A DNA stretch of 64,000 nucleotides from Streptomyces sp. Edi2 (GCF_040253635.1 NZ_JBEJGX010000003.1:5233501-5297500); one strand, 5' to 3'; shown: positions 9,500 through 18,527, counted from the stretch's first letter. Notes: generated from the letters alone by a model not told the origin. Numbers and translations: made by a program.

Positions 9500-10818
9500 C
9501 GCCCCTCACCTCCTGCTGATTTGCCGGTGCGGGAGCTGCTGCCCGGGCCGGGGTTCGTACGGGGGGCGGGGGTGGCGGGGGCCGAGGAGCGGCCGCCGCC
9601 GGTGCGGGAGCTGTGCGCGGCGACACCGCCGGCCACCGCGTCGGCCGGCCGGGACTGGCCGCCCTGCGCGCCCTGTGGCTGCCCGCCGCCGTCCCCGCCC
9701 GACCGGCGGGAGCTGTGGGTCTTGATGCCCTGGGACACCAGCGCGGCGGGCGAGGAGATCATCGCGGCGGCCTGGCTGCCGTCCGTGGCCCGGCCCTTGT
9801 TCGTACGGGCCGAGACCATCTCGTCGCCGAAGCCGGGGACGAAGCGGTAGATCACCGCACTGGCGAAGATGGCGAGGACGATGATCGCGAGGCCGGAGAC
9901 GACTGCGGAGAAGGCGTTCGGGCCCTTGTCGTGGGAGAGCGCACCGGCGATGCCGAGCACGATCACGATGACCGGCTTCACCATGATCACCGCGATCATG
10001 ATGCCCGCCCAGCGGCGCACATGCCCCCACATGTTCTTGTCGACGAGCCCGGCGTAGACGACGGTGCCGAGCAGCGCCCCGACGTAGAGCAGCGCGGCCC
10101 GGATCACCAGCTCCAGCCACAGCACACCGGCGGCGAGCACGGAGACCAGCGACACCACGATCAGCATGATCGGGCCGCCGCCGATGTCCGTGCCCTTCGT
10201 GAGCGCCTGCGAGAACGCTCCGAAGAAGGTGTCGGTCTGCGCCCCCGTTCCCTTCGCGATGATCTCGGTGACGCCGTCGGTCGCCGAGACGATCGTGTAC
10301 AGGATCAGCGGGGTGAACGCGGAGGCGAGCACCGTCAGCCAGAGGAACCCGACGGCTTCACTGATCGCCTCCGTGAGCCGCACCCCGCGCACCGCGCGCT
10401 TGGCGACCGCCAGGAGCCACAGGACGAGGGTGAGGATGGTGGAGGCGGCGAAGACGACCGCGTACTGGCGGAGGAACGCGGTGTTGGTGAAGTCCACCTG
10501 GGAGGTGGCCTTCACCGCGTCGGAGAGCTTGGTGACGATCCAGGCGGCGGCTTTGGCGCAGCCCTTGGCGAGGGAGTCGAGGGGGTCGAGGGGGTTGTTG
10601 TCGGTGAGGCCGCCGGGGGACTTGGGGGCGCCGGAGCCGGGTTTGTCGCCGGATTGGCAGTAGTTCTTGGCGGGGCCGACGATCAGGTCGCAGTTGTCCT
10701 TGGGAGACGGGCTGGGATTGGGTGCCGCCAGGACCCGTGTGGCCAGCAGGATCACAGTGGTCTGTACGGACGCCAGCGCAGCGGTGACGGTGAGGGCACG
10801 CCTTCGGTTACCGCGCAT
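9496..10818 (-). CDS. cmdD: Polytopic VirB6/TrbL-like membrane protein of the Cmd cluster
   Basis: 440-aa protein with a cleavable-looking signal (basic MRGNRRR, hydrophobic stretch, LAA at about 32), a Cys-containing extracellular segment, then five or six membrane helices between about residues 95 and 330. The tail of about 100 residues is Gly/Ser/Pro-rich and likely disordered. The topology is that of VirB6/TrbL channel proteins; direct sequence kinship cannot be claimed from reading alone. ATG 10818 lies inside the end of the upstream gene (11-bp overlap), consistent with one operon. Confidence 0.75.
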   Translation of the reverse strand: MRGNRRRALTVTAALASVQTTVILLATRVLAAPNPSPSPKDNCDLIVGPAKNYCQSGDKPGSGAPKSPGGLTDNNPLDPLDSLAKGCAKAAAWIVTKLSDAVKATSQVDFTNTAFLRQYAVVFAASTILTLVLWLLAVAKRAVRGVRLTEAISEAVGFLWLTVLASAFTPLILYTIVSATDGVTEIIAKGTGAQTDTFFGAFSQALTKGTDIGGGPIMLIVVSLVSVLAAGVLWLELVIRAALLYVGALLGTVVYAGLVDKNMWGHVRRWAGIMIAVIMVKPVIVIVLGIAGALSHDKGPNAFSAVVSGLAIIVLAIFASAVIYRFVPGFGDEMVSARTNKGRATDGSQAAAMISSPAALVSQGIKTHSSRRSGGDGGGQPQGAQGGQSRPADAVAGGVAAHSSRTGGGRSSAPATPAPRTNPGPGSSSRTGKSAGGEGR

Positions 10819-11659
10819 AGGTGAACCCTCCGTACTGCTCGACTGCCTTGGCGATCTGGTCGGCACCGGACGTCTTGTTGTCCCCGTTGACCGGGGCGGG
10901 GCCGTCCTGCTGGGAGAAGCCCTCGACCTTCCAGTCGCCACTTGCCCACGTCAGCTGGAGCCGCATGGTGAACCAGTCACTTGTCACCGGAGTGGTCGAC
11001 TTGGCGCCGGCCGTACCGAACAGGCCCGTGCACCACACTTCGAGGTTCGCGGTGTCGCCCGTGCGTTTCACGAGCTTGGTGCCGACGGGAACCGTGCGTG
11101 AGATGTAGGTCATGCCCTGAGCCGCGTTGCCGTTCGCGTCGAGCCCGAGCTTCTTGAGGAAGGCGGTCGAGTACGCGGCGTCGAGTTTGCCCTGCATCTC
11201 GTCGACCTTGGCGGGGACGAAGGCCTGCTTGACGATCGAGTGGCGTTCGTTGGGCTTCAGGATGTTGGCGGAAACCAACGCCACCGCATAATTAGCCGCC
11301 GCCGACTGCGCCCCCTGCTCCGTCTTGGCGAAGCCCGACGCGATTCCCCCGTTCTTGCCGGTGACCGGCTTGGTGCCGGTGGGGGCGGTGGGCTGGGCCT
11401 GGTCGGTGTCCTTGGCGGAGTCGCCGGTGGGGGTTTCGCTGTTGCCGCTGCCGCCGCGGTTGGCGAAGGCGATGGCCGCGAGCAGCAGGACGATCACGCC
11501 GACGATGGTGACGAGGTTGCGGCTGGACATGCCGGCGCGAGGCCGTCGTCCCGAGCCGTAGAGGTCACTGTCGCTGCCGGGAAGTCTGGTCCGTGTCTGG
11601 CCCGTCTCGGGACCGCGGTGGCCGTCGCCGCCGTAGCCGCCGTCGTCACTGAGACTCAT
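10808..11659 (-). CDS. cmdE: Single-pass membrane protein of the Cmd cluster
   Basis: 283-aa protein: cytoplasmic N-terminus of about 45 residues, one membrane helix (NLVTIVGVIVLLLAAIAFAN, about 47-66), a Ser/Thr/Gly-rich linker, then an extracellular domain of about 170 residues. This bitopic layout matches VirB8/TcpC-type conjugation subunits, which have NTF2-like outer domains; the fold assignment is inference. It is separated by 490 bp from the small gene upstream but overlaps the gene downstream. Confidence 0.75.
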   Translation of the reverse strand: MSLSDDGGYGGDGHRGPETGQTRTRLPGSDSDLYGSGRRPRAGMSSRNLVTIVGVIVLLLAAIAFANRGGSGNSETPTGDSAKDTDQAQPTAPTGTKPVTGKNGGIASGFAKTEQGAQSAAANYAVALVSANILKPNERHSIVKQAFVPAKVDEMQGKLDAAYSTAFLKKLGLDANGNAAQGMTYISRTVPVGTKLVKRTGDTANLEVWCTGLFGTAGAKSTTPVTSDWFTMRLQLTWASGDWKVEGFSQQDGPAPVNGDNKTSGADQIAKAVEQYGGFTYAR

Positions 11660-12151
11660 CGCGCCTGTGCCCCCTCTGCCGCCGTCGCCGTGCGTGCCGT
11701 AGTTGTGCCGCCCTCATATGACCGTAGCCGCGCGGGCGCCAGCTCGGGTGCAGCGATACGAGTACATCTCACCGTGACGGGTCCTCAGATGCGGTACGGC
11801 AGCGGCGAATGGGGGACTCTGGGTCATTTGTGCTCATCGCTCGCTCCGCGGTTGCCGTCGCCTTCTTGTGCCTTCTTGCCCCCGGGTCCACCTGTCCCCG
11901 CGCGGCGGCCCGCCCAATCGGTCCGCTGGTGGCGGGGGTGACCGGGGCGCGGGAGGCGGGCCCGTCGGGCCGGGCGTGAGGGGGCGTCAGCATGGGGCCT
12001 CGGCAGGGAGGTGGGGCCGGTGGGAGCGAGTGGGGGCACGGGGCGGCGGAGAGATGGCGGGCGGGGGCGCAGGGGGAGCGGCCCGGGGACGGGGCGGGGA
12101 AGGGGTGTGCCCCGCTCGGCCGGCCCCGGCAGGCCCTCGGGTGTGGCCGCG
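11660..12151. other. 492-bp gap inside the Cmd cluster, no convincing gene
   Basis: The region between the two-TM gene and the bitopic gene. The minus strand is strongly pyrimidine-rich (C runs broken by T) from about 11980 to 12150. Frames are open by GC bias only; no Shine-Dalgarno-preceded ORF with plausible composition was found. A promoter for the five downstream genes could lie near 11660-11760, but no clear -10/-35 pair stands out. Confidence 0.6.
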
Positions 12152-12460
12152 CTAGACCGCCATGCCGTAGACGATGGTGAACAGCGTCCCCAGGGAGCCG
12201 ATGATGAAGACGCCGGTCAGGCCGGCCACGATCAGGCCCTTGCCCTGCTCGGCGCTGAAGGTGTCGCGCAGCGCGGTGGCGCCGATGCGCTGTTTGGCGG
12301 CGCCCCAGATCGCGATGCCGAGGCAGAGCAGGATCGCCACCGCCATGACCACTTCGACCATCACGCGGGCCTCGTTGCCCAGGCTCCCGAACGGTCCCCA
12401 GTCCGGGGCGATTCCGCCGATGATGGTGGTGATGTCGCCTTTTTCGGCCGCAATGAACAT
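12152..12460 (-). CDS. cmdF: Small two-TM protein of the Cmd cluster
   Basis: 102-aa protein with two membrane helices (about residues 33-55 and 75-100) joined by a short basic loop. Size and topology resemble VirB2/TrbC-type pilin subunits or a VirB3-like component, but it has no recognisable signal peptide. ATG 12460 is used. First gene of the minus-strand cluster, directly divergent (across about 0.5 kb) from the cell-wall hydrolase gene. Confidence 0.75.
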   Translation of the reverse strand: MFIAAEKGDITTIIGGIAPDWGPFGSLGNEARVMVEVVMAVAILLCLGIAIWGAAKQRIGATALRDTFSAEQGKGLIVAGLTGVFIIGSLGTLFTIVYGMAV

Positions 12461-12978
12461 GTGAACTCACCGCCCCTTGGTGGGTAGTTGTGTGCCCGTG
12501 CCGGCGCGGCGCGGGTCGCTCTCTATCTTCGCTGACGAACGGAGCGTCAGCTGTCGTCTTGGCGGCTTTCTTTGACGGATCCCGTGGGAGTGGCGTGGAC
12601 GTGTGGGTGCATGCCGTCCATTGGACCGGCCGGTCTCACTGTGTGTATCACGGGGCCCTACCCTGAGCAATGATCATCGGAAGAGGTAATGGCCGGTCCG
12701 GCGCGCCGTTGCGGCCGGGGCCGTTCGGGTGGTGGCGAGGCCCGGGTGCGGCGGATCGCGGTCCGGGTGCGGCGGATGCCGTCCGGTCCCGGGGCTCGTG
12801 TGCAGTGTCGCTCATCCGGCGGTGCTCCGGGCGTCGCGATGAGGGGCATCTCACACCGGGTCAGGAGCGCCCCTGCGCCGTGTCGTGCGCCGTCGTGTCG
12901 CACCGGGGGCGGCGCAACGCGCGCGGAGCGACCGGAAAAAGGCAGTGAACCGGGGCTGAATGGGGGAGGGTTGGGGGC
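12461..12978. other. 518-bp divergent regulatory region
   Basis: Lies between the start of the small membrane gene and the transglycosylase gene, so it must hold promoters for both directions. A dyad GCTGACG (12531-12537) / CGTCAGC (12545-12551) with a 7-nt centre is the best operator candidate. No coding region with start and Shine-Dalgarno was found; ORFs seen on either strand have arginine/proline-biased shadow composition. Confidence 0.5.
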
Positions 12979-13983
12979 GTGCGGAAATTCTGGGTGGCCG
13001 GTGGGCTCGGGACAGGGCTGGTGCTCTGCTTGCTCGGGCTGCTTGTGATCGGTACGTACACGGTGGCGGCCCGGCTGGCCGGGGCCGGCGGGCGGGCGCT
13101 CGGGCTGGCGAAGGGCGCGGTGCCGGGCGAGTACCAGCCCCTGGTGCAGAAGTGGGGGACGCTCTGTCCGGCGATAAGCCCCGCGCTGCTGGCGGCCCAG
13201 CTCTACCAGGAGAGCGGGTGGAACCCTCGGGCGCAGAGCCCGGCGGCCGCCCAGGGCATGGCGCAGTTCATCCCGGGGACGTGGCAGACGCACGGCGTCG
13301 ACGGGAACGGCGACGGCAAGAAGGACGTGTGGGACCCGCAGGACGCGATTGCGTCGGCGGCCTCGTACGACTGCGAGCTGGCCGGCTATGTGAAGAGCGC
13401 GCCGGGCAACGCCACGCACAACATGCTCGCGGCGTACAACGCGGGGGCGTACCGCGTGATCCAGTACAACGGGGTACCGCCGTACCGGGAGACCCAGAAC
13501 TACGTGAAGACGATCACGACGCTCGCGAAGAGCTTCGAGGCGCCGTCCGGTCCGGTGGCGCCGTCGAAGCAGGCCGCGGGGGCGATCTACTTCGCGCAGG
13601 AGAAGCTCGGCACGCGCTACCTGTGGGGTGGTACGGGAACGGCGGCGCAGGGCGGGCGGTTCGACTGCTCGGGGCTGACCCAGGCGGCGTACCGTTCCGT
13701 GGGCATCGAGCTGCCCCGGGTGGCGAACGACCAGTGGAACGCCGGGCCGCATCCGAAGCGGGACGAGCTGCTGCCGGGTGACCTGGTGTTCTTCGCCTAC
13801 AACCTGAAGGACCCGCGGTCCATCCACCATGTGGGGCTCTATGTGGGGGGTGGGTACATGATCAATGCGCCGTACACCGGGGCCGTGATCCGGTTCGACA
13901 AGATCGATTCGCCGGACTACATCGGGGCCACCCGCGTCACGTCCGATGGCGCAAAAGCACTGCCCGGTACGAACGCTGCGTGA
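12979..13983 (+). CDS. Bifunctional lytic transglycosylase / NlpC-P60 peptidase
   Basis: 334-aa exported peptidoglycan hydrolase. One N-terminal membrane helix (about 8-32), then an SLT domain with catalytic Glu78 in LYQESGW, the AQGMAQFIPGTW block (91-102) and AAYNAG (151-156), plus an Asp-rich loop DGNGDGKKD that looks calcium-binding. An NlpC/P60 domain follows with Cys230 (FDCSGLT) and a His in SIHHVG (283-284). Such fusions are the VirB1-like wall-opening components of Gram-positive type IV systems (for example TcpG-like proteins), so its divergent position beside the VirB4 cluster is meaningful. GTG start preceded by GGGAGGG. Confidence 0.88.
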   Translation: MRKFWVAGGLGTGLVLCLLGLLVIGTYTVAARLAGAGGRALGLAKGAVPGEYQPLVQKWGTLCPAISPALLAAQLYQESGWNPRAQSPAAAQGMAQFIPGTWQTHGVDGNGDGKKDVWDPQDAIASAASYDCELAGYVKSAPGNATHNMLAAYNAGAYRVIQYNGVPPYRETQNYVKTITTLAKSFEAPSGPVAPSKQAAGAIYFAQEKLGTRYLWGGTGTAAQGGRFDCSGLTQAAYRSVGIELPRVANDQWNAGPHPKRDELLPGDLVFFAYNLKDPRSIHHVGLYVGGGYMINAPYTGAVIRFDKIDSPDYIGATRVTSDGAKALPGTNAA

Positions 13984-14188
13984 ACATAGGGCCCTGAACT
14001 GCAGTGATGAATCAAGCTTCGATAACGTCCTGGTGATCATCCGGTAGAGAGTGGAACGGCTGGGGTGGACATCGCGTTTCCTTGGCACGGGGACGTAGCA
14101 GAGCTCGACGCAGCACACGCTCGACGACCACGGGGGCAGGCAGCACACGACGGCGCTCGCGCGCGCGAAAGATAAGGGGCCGCGGCAG

Positions 14189-14908
14189 ATGGCTGGACTC
14201 GCACTCGAGGGGCCGAACCCCGATGTCGACGTGCTCGACGGCATCAACGGTCTCGCGAAGGACGCCCCCCACTGGGCCAACAAGGCCATGGAGTACATCG
14301 GCGAGTACGGCATCATCGCCGGTCTCGGGGTGCTGTGTCTGATCGCCTGGTGGTCCGCGCGCCGCCGGCCGGGCGCGCCGTCCGCCGTCGCGGGCCTGGT
14401 GTGGGCGCCGCTGGCCGCTGGCCTCGCGCTGCTGGCCAACATCCCGATCCGGAACTTCGTCGAGCGGCCCCGGCCGTTCAAGGACCACGCCGGGCTGGAA
14501 GTGCTGATCCCCGGCAAGAGCGACTTCTCGTTCGTGAGCGATCACGCGACGCTCACCATGGCGGTCGGCGTCGGCCTGTTCCTCGCCCACCGCAAGTACG
14601 GCCTGATCGGGATCGCGCTGGCGCTCGCGGAGGGCTTCTGCCGCGTCTACATGGGCGTGCACTACCCGACCGATGTGATCGGCGGCTTCGCGCTGGGCAC
14701 CGCCGTCGCGCTGCTGCTCGCGCCGCTCGCGCAGGCGCTGCTGGTGCCGCTGACGACGGCGATCGGCCGGTCGAAGCTGGCCTGGCTGGTGCGGGCACCG
14801 GGTGCGGACGGCGCCACGGGGCAGGACGCCGAGGGCGGCCGGGTGGTGGCCACCGGATCGGCGGTGCCGCGGGGGCAGAAGGAGCGGGACAAGGACCTGG
14901 CGGCCTGA
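14189..14908 (+). CDS. PAP2 family phosphatase, membrane-bound
   Basis: 239-aa integral membrane lipid phosphatase or related phosphotransferase. The three PAP2 signature motifs are present: RNFVERPRP (about 88-96), SDHAT with the catalytic His119, and CRVYMGVHYPTD with Arg152, His158 and Asp162. About five membrane helices surround them. The tail (residues 205-239) is charged and probably cytoplasmic. The start ATG 14189 follows GCGGCAG only weakly. Undecaprenyl-pyrophosphate or phosphatidic acid are possible substrates; the sequence does not decide. Confidence 0.87.
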   Translation: MAGLALEGPNPDVDVLDGINGLAKDAPHWANKAMEYIGEYGIIAGLGVLCLIAWWSARRRPGAPSAVAGLVWAPLAAGLALLANIPIRNFVERPRPFKDHAGLEVLIPGKSDFSFVSDHATLTMAVGVGLFLAHRKYGLIGIALALAEGFCRVYMGVHYPTDVIGGFALGTAVALLLAPLAQALLVPLTTAIGRSKLAWLVRAPGADGATGQDAEGGRVVATGSAVPRGQKERDKDLAA

Positions 14909-14972
14909 GGGATCGCCGGACCGGGTGGGACGCACCGGTCCGGCGGCCCCGGGAGCAATGACCTGGCGGATG

Positions 14973-15010
14973 CGGACGGCCCGGACCCCCTCGCGGGGCC
15001 GGGCCGTCCG
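14973..15010. terminator. Bidirectional terminator between convergent genes
   Basis: 12-bp GC-rich stem CGGACGGCCCGG/CCGGGCCGTCCG enclosing ACCCCCTCGCGGGG, which can extend the stem. It lies between the PAP2 gene and the convergent flavoprotein gene. Confidence 0.8.
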
Positions 15011-15036
15011 TGTGTCCGCCGGTGTGCCGGGCGGTG

Positions 15037-16656
15037 TCAGAGCGCCTGCGGGAAGGTGCTGAACAGCCGCTGCGGGTCGTAGGCCCGCTTGACCTGGGCG
15101 AGCCGGGTGGCGGCGGCGCCGTAGTAGGCCGTCTTCCAGTCGCTGAGCCCAGGGTCGGTGTAGTTCTGGTAGGCGGCGCCGGAGGAGTAACGGCGCATCG
15201 CGTCATGGAAGGAATTCAGCCACGCTGTGCGCGTCGCGGACGAACCGCTCGCCGGCCAGGACGTCAAGTACTGGGCGAGGAACCGCGAGCCGCGGTGGAC
15301 GAAGGCGGTGTCGGTGCGCCCGACACGGTTGATCGCGCCGCCCAGCGCCGTCAGCGCCACGTTCCCGTTGACGCCCTTGCGGCCGCCCGCCTCGATCTGG
15401 TCCATCAGCGTGCGGATGCCGGCCGTGGACAGCGAGCGGTCGAAGAAGTGCGAGCGGGCGGCGTAGGTCTCGCGGCCCAGCTGCCCGGAGCCGGTGTGGC
15501 CGGGCAGCGAACCCGGCATATGGCACTGGGCGGTGGACTTGGAGGAGCAGCCCGCGTAGGACTCCATGGCGTCCAGGTAGCCGGTCGGCGTGAGGTGGAC
15601 GCTCTTGGCGGGGCCGGGGCCACCGGGCTGGTCGGCGAGCTTGTCGAGGGCGTTCTTCAGGTCGCCGTAGCTGCCCAGGGAGAAGGCGGCGACGGAGACG
15701 GACGGGGTGTTGCCGGGGCGGGCGTCGAGATGGCAGGCGGACCAGATCTCGTCGGCCTGCACCGGTCCCCACTTCTGCCAGGACGCCACGACCTTCGCCG
15801 CCTTGGACCACGGCCAGGTGAGGTACGCCATCACCGCGCGGGGCGCCGGATGCGTACGGAAGCGGAGTTCGGTCACCACGCCGAAGTTGCCGTTGCCGGC
15901 GCCGCGCAGCGCCCAGAACAGGTCGGAGTGGCGGCTCTTGTCGCAGTCGACGGTCTTGCCGTCGGCCGTGACCAGAGTGGCGCCGACGAGGCTGTCGCAG
16001 GTCAGCCCGTACGCACGGGAGGCCACGCCATGGCCGCCGCCGAGGGTGAGGCCGGATATGCCGACGGTGGGGCAGGAGCCCCCGGGTATCGTCACGCCGT
16101 GCGCCCCGAGGCCCTCGTAGACGTCGATGAGCTTGGCGCCGGCGCCGATGGCGGTGGTGCCGCCGGACGGCGCGCCGACCTTGGAGAGCGCGGAGACGTC
16201 GATGACGAGCTTGCCGTTGCCGCTGGACCAGCCGGCGTAGGAGTGGCCGCCGCTGCGGATGGCGACCGGGGTGTCGTAGCGCCGGGCGAAGGAGAGGCAT
16301 TCGGCGATGTCCGACGGGTGCTCGACATAGGCGATGGCCGACGGCTTCAGCGTGTCGTAGCGGGTGTTGTACAGGCGGCGGGCGGTCGCGTAGGCGGCGT
16401 CGGAGGCCCGCACCAGCTTGCCGTCCAGGCTCTTGCCCAGTGCGGTCCACGAGTTCTGGGAGGCCCGGCTGTGGACGGCGGCCCCCGCGGAGGAGGCCGC
16501 ATTGGTCTGTGCCGCAGCGGTGCCGGTCGCGGCGCCGGTGTCCGACGCGGCGGACCCCGCACCCGCCTTGCCGGTCTTGTTGTCGCAGCCGGTGGTCAAG
16601 GCGACCGAGGCCGCCGCCAGTCCGCCGCCCGCCTGCAGGAGTGTGCGCCGCTTCAC
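15037..16656 (-). CDS. FAD-binding oxidoreductase, berberine bridge enzyme type, exported
   Basis: 539-aa secreted flavoprotein. The N-terminus MKRRTLLQAG...TTGC has twin-arginine-like RR and a lipobox Cys24. The FAD-binding PCMH domain carries RSGGHSYAG with His138, and GGSCPTVGISGLTLGGGHG with Cys195; these are the two positions that give bicovalent FAD (8-alpha-histidyl, 6-S-cysteinyl) in BBE-family enzymes. The C-terminal BBE motif YQNYTDPGLSDW and YDPQRLF closes the protein. It likely oxidises an alcohol or sugar outside the cell; the substrate is unknown. An Ala/Thr-rich linker (30-65) follows the lipobox. Confidence 0.88.
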   Translation of the reverse strand: MKRRTLLQAGGGLAAASVALTTGCDNKTGKAGAGSAASDTGAATGTAAAQTNAASSAGAAVHSRASQNSWTALGKSLDGKLVRASDAAYATARRLYNTRYDTLKPSAIAYVEHPSDIAECLSFARRYDTPVAIRSGGHSYAGWSSGNGKLVIDVSALSKVGAPSGGTTAIGAGAKLIDVYEGLGAHGVTIPGGSCPTVGISGLTLGGGHGVASRAYGLTCDSLVGATLVTADGKTVDCDKSRHSDLFWALRGAGNGNFGVVTELRFRTHPAPRAVMAYLTWPWSKAAKVVASWQKWGPVQADEIWSACHLDARPGNTPSVSVAAFSLGSYGDLKNALDKLADQPGGPGPAKSVHLTPTGYLDAMESYAGCSSKSTAQCHMPGSLPGHTGSGQLGRETYAARSHFFDRSLSTAGIRTLMDQIEAGGRKGVNGNVALTALGGAINRVGRTDTAFVHRGSRFLAQYLTSWPASGSSATRTAWLNSFHDAMRRYSSGAAYQNYTDPGLSDWKTAYYGAAATRLAQVKRAYDPQRLFSTFPQAL

Positions 16657-16911
16657 TGGGATGAGTCCCCCTCGATGTTGTGGGTACGGTCCTGCCCCGC
16701 CTGCCGTCGGCCCGGCCGCAGGTCACGGGGCGCGTGCAGGGAAGGCCGCACCGGGCGGCCGCGGCGGTGCGCTGCCCTCACGTTCCGCTGTGCCCGGTAA
16801 TGCTCCGCACTGTCCGGTGTCGTCCGTGCCGTCCGTTACCGGTGCGGTGCGCGTACTCCCCTTACTAGGCAGATGCAGCAGGGGCGTTGGGGGTTCCCGG
16901 GACGGACGCGC

Positions 16912-17106
16912 TCATTCCACGGGGTGCCCGGGGTCGGTGCTGCCCGTACCCGGTTCGGCGGCCACGTCGGCCAGATGACGCTCCGCGTCCGTACGCGCCT
17001 GAGAGCGGGCGCGGCGGGCCGGACCCCGCCACCCGCAGGTGCAGCGGGCCGAGCAGAAGGAACCGCTCTCGGTGGTGGAGGTCGCGTGGGGGGCTCGGTG
17101 GGGCAC
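16912..17106 (-). CDS. Putative small Cys-containing protein
   Basis: Possible 64-aa gene (GTG 17106). The middle reads SFCSARCTCGWRGPARRARS, a C-x3-C-x-C-x-W arrangement reminiscent of small zinc-binding proteins, followed by ARTDAERHLADV, a plausible helix ending in His. No strong Shine-Dalgarno is visible and the opposite strand is also open, so coding status rests on composition alone. The rest of the gap (16657-16911 and 17107-17278) holds nothing I can identify. Confidence 0.45.
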   Translation of the reverse strand: MPHRAPHATSTTESGSFCSARCTCGWRGPARRARSQARTDAERHLADVAAEPGTGSTDPGHPVE

Positions 17107-17278
17107 CCCGTCACGCTACGCGTCCCAGGTGCCTTGCGTGACGAGCCCCCTTGACGGTCGTTGAACCGGACGGTCGACGGAACGTCAGATGCGGCGGTGG
17201 CGGACCGTGTGACCCTCCCGAGCGGACCGGCCGGCCCAGGCCGTTCCCGAAGACAGCGGCCGAGGGGGCTCGTACGCG

Positions 17279-18139
17279 ATGGTGGTGCAGGAGTGGCGAG
17301 GCGGCGGCGCGGTCGTCGTGGCCGTGGCGTGCGGGACGGGGCTGGCGGTCGGGCTGCTGACGACGGGCTGTTCACCGGACGGGGCCGCGGCCGACGATCA
17401 AGAGCCGTCCGGCCGGGCCGCTGCCGCCGCGGAGGTCCGAGGCAGCGCCGCCGCCCTGCTGCGGGCCGGCTCGGCCAGGGTCCGTACGTCCATGGAGACG
17501 GTCAGCGGCGGCACCCGGGTCGCCATCCGGGGCACCGGCGGCTACGACTTCGCCACCAGCACCGGGCGGCTGCGGGTCGTCCTGCCCGATCCCGCGGGCC
17601 GGACCGGCGGCGGCCATCAGCCGGTCACCGAGATCCTTGCGCCCGGTGCGCTGTTCATGAAGAACCGCGGGGCCGGGGTGCCCGCCGACAAGTGGGTGCG
17701 GGTGTACACCGCCTCCCTGAGCGACGGGAACCTGGTCACCGGCGGGGCGACCGATCCGCTGGCCGCGGCGGAACTGCTGCGCGGCGCGCGGGAGGTGACG
17801 TACCAGGGCGAGGAGCGGCTGGACGGCGTGCGGGTGCGGCATTACCGCGGGACGACGGATATCGAGGCGGCCGCCCGGGAGGCGTCACCGCGTACGAGGC
17901 CCGCGCTGGTGGCCGCGGAGCAGGGGTTCACCACCGACGCGGTGCCCTTCGAGGCATATCTGGACGAGGAGGGGCGGCTGCGCAAGGTGCGCCAGTGGTT
18001 CCGCTATGCCAACGGTGCACCGAAGGGCGCCTCGGTGACGTCCACCACGGAACTTTCGGATTTCGGGACGAAGGTCGTAGTCCGTCTGCCGGACGAACGC
18101 GACATCTATGCGGGGAAGATCGCTTCGCCCGCGCCGTAA
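17279..18139 (+). CDS. Putative LolA/DUF2092-like lipoprotein
   Basis: 286-aa lipoprotein: hydrophobic signal and lipobox LTTGC with Cys31, then about 250 residues of beta-rich sequence with repeated segments such as GTRVAIRGTGGYDFATSTGRL and VTYQGEERLDGVRVRHYRGTTD. The layout resembles mycobacterial LppX/LprG and LolA-like lipid-binding lipoproteins, which carry hydrophobic cargo across the envelope; this is inference from pattern. Stand-alone gene on the plus strand. Another GTG at 17282 could serve as start. Confidence 0.72.
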   Translation: MVVQEWRGGGAVVVAVACGTGLAVGLLTTGCSPDGAAADDQEPSGRAAAAAEVRGSAAALLRAGSARVRTSMETVSGGTRVAIRGTGGYDFATSTGRLRVVLPDPAGRTGGGHQPVTEILAPGALFMKNRGAGVPADKWVRVYTASLSDGNLVTGGATDPLAAAELLRGAREVTYQGEERLDGVRVRHYRGTTDIEAAAREASPRTRPALVAAEQGFTTDAVPFEAYLDEEGRLRKVRQWFRYANGAPKGASVTSTTELSDFGTKVVVRLPDERDIYAGKIASPAP

Positions 18140-18294
18140 GGCCGGGTGCGGCGGGACGGCACGGCATGTGACGGGGGCGCTTGCCGGATGGCGGAAATGG
18201 TCCATCCGTGCCATGCGCGGAGCGTGCGCCCGTCCTTACGCTGACGGTAACCACCCAAGGCGTGGGAAGGCGCTCGAAGGAGGAGGTGTTGTAC

Positions 18295-18504
18295 GTGGCC
18301 GGACACCGCCCTACGACGGTCCAGGACTACGTAGCCCTCGTCGAGATCGACCTGACCGGTGAGTTGATGATCGCGGCCGCGGCCGCCAGCGAGGACCGGC
18401 TCAGCCCGGACCGCATCGACGAGGTGCTGGAGGTCGACGGGGAGGGCGGCGGCACGGACCGGGCGCGCCATCGGGCCGGACCCGCGGGGTGCGCTCCCGG
18501 CTGA
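18295..18504 (+). CDS. Small conserved-looking protein of unknown function
   Basis: 69-aa protein beginning at GTG 18295, chosen because AAGGAGGAGG (18277-18286) ends 8 nt before it; upstream in-frame starts lie inside or before this ribosome site. It reads VQDYVALVEIDLTGELMIAA, then a helix with DRLSPDRIDEVLEV; acidic and soluble. I do not recognise a family. Its end lies 23 bp from the convergent csoR stop. Confidence 0.65.
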   Translation: MAGHRPTTVQDYVALVEIDLTGELMIAAAAASEDRLSPDRIDEVLEVDGEGGGTDRARHRAGPAGCAPG

Positions 18505-18527
18505 CGGGGTACGCCGCGCAGGACGGC

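Noticed and set aside
4717..12460. Integrative conjugative element
   Set aside because: No relaxase, integrase, tRNA attachment site or flanking direct repeats were seen; neighbours are conserved chromosomal genes.
11769..12470. 233-aa minus-strand ORF across the Cmd gap
   Set aside because: It overlaps the small two-TM gene in another frame and has a His/Arg/Pro-rich shadow pattern and no ribosome site.
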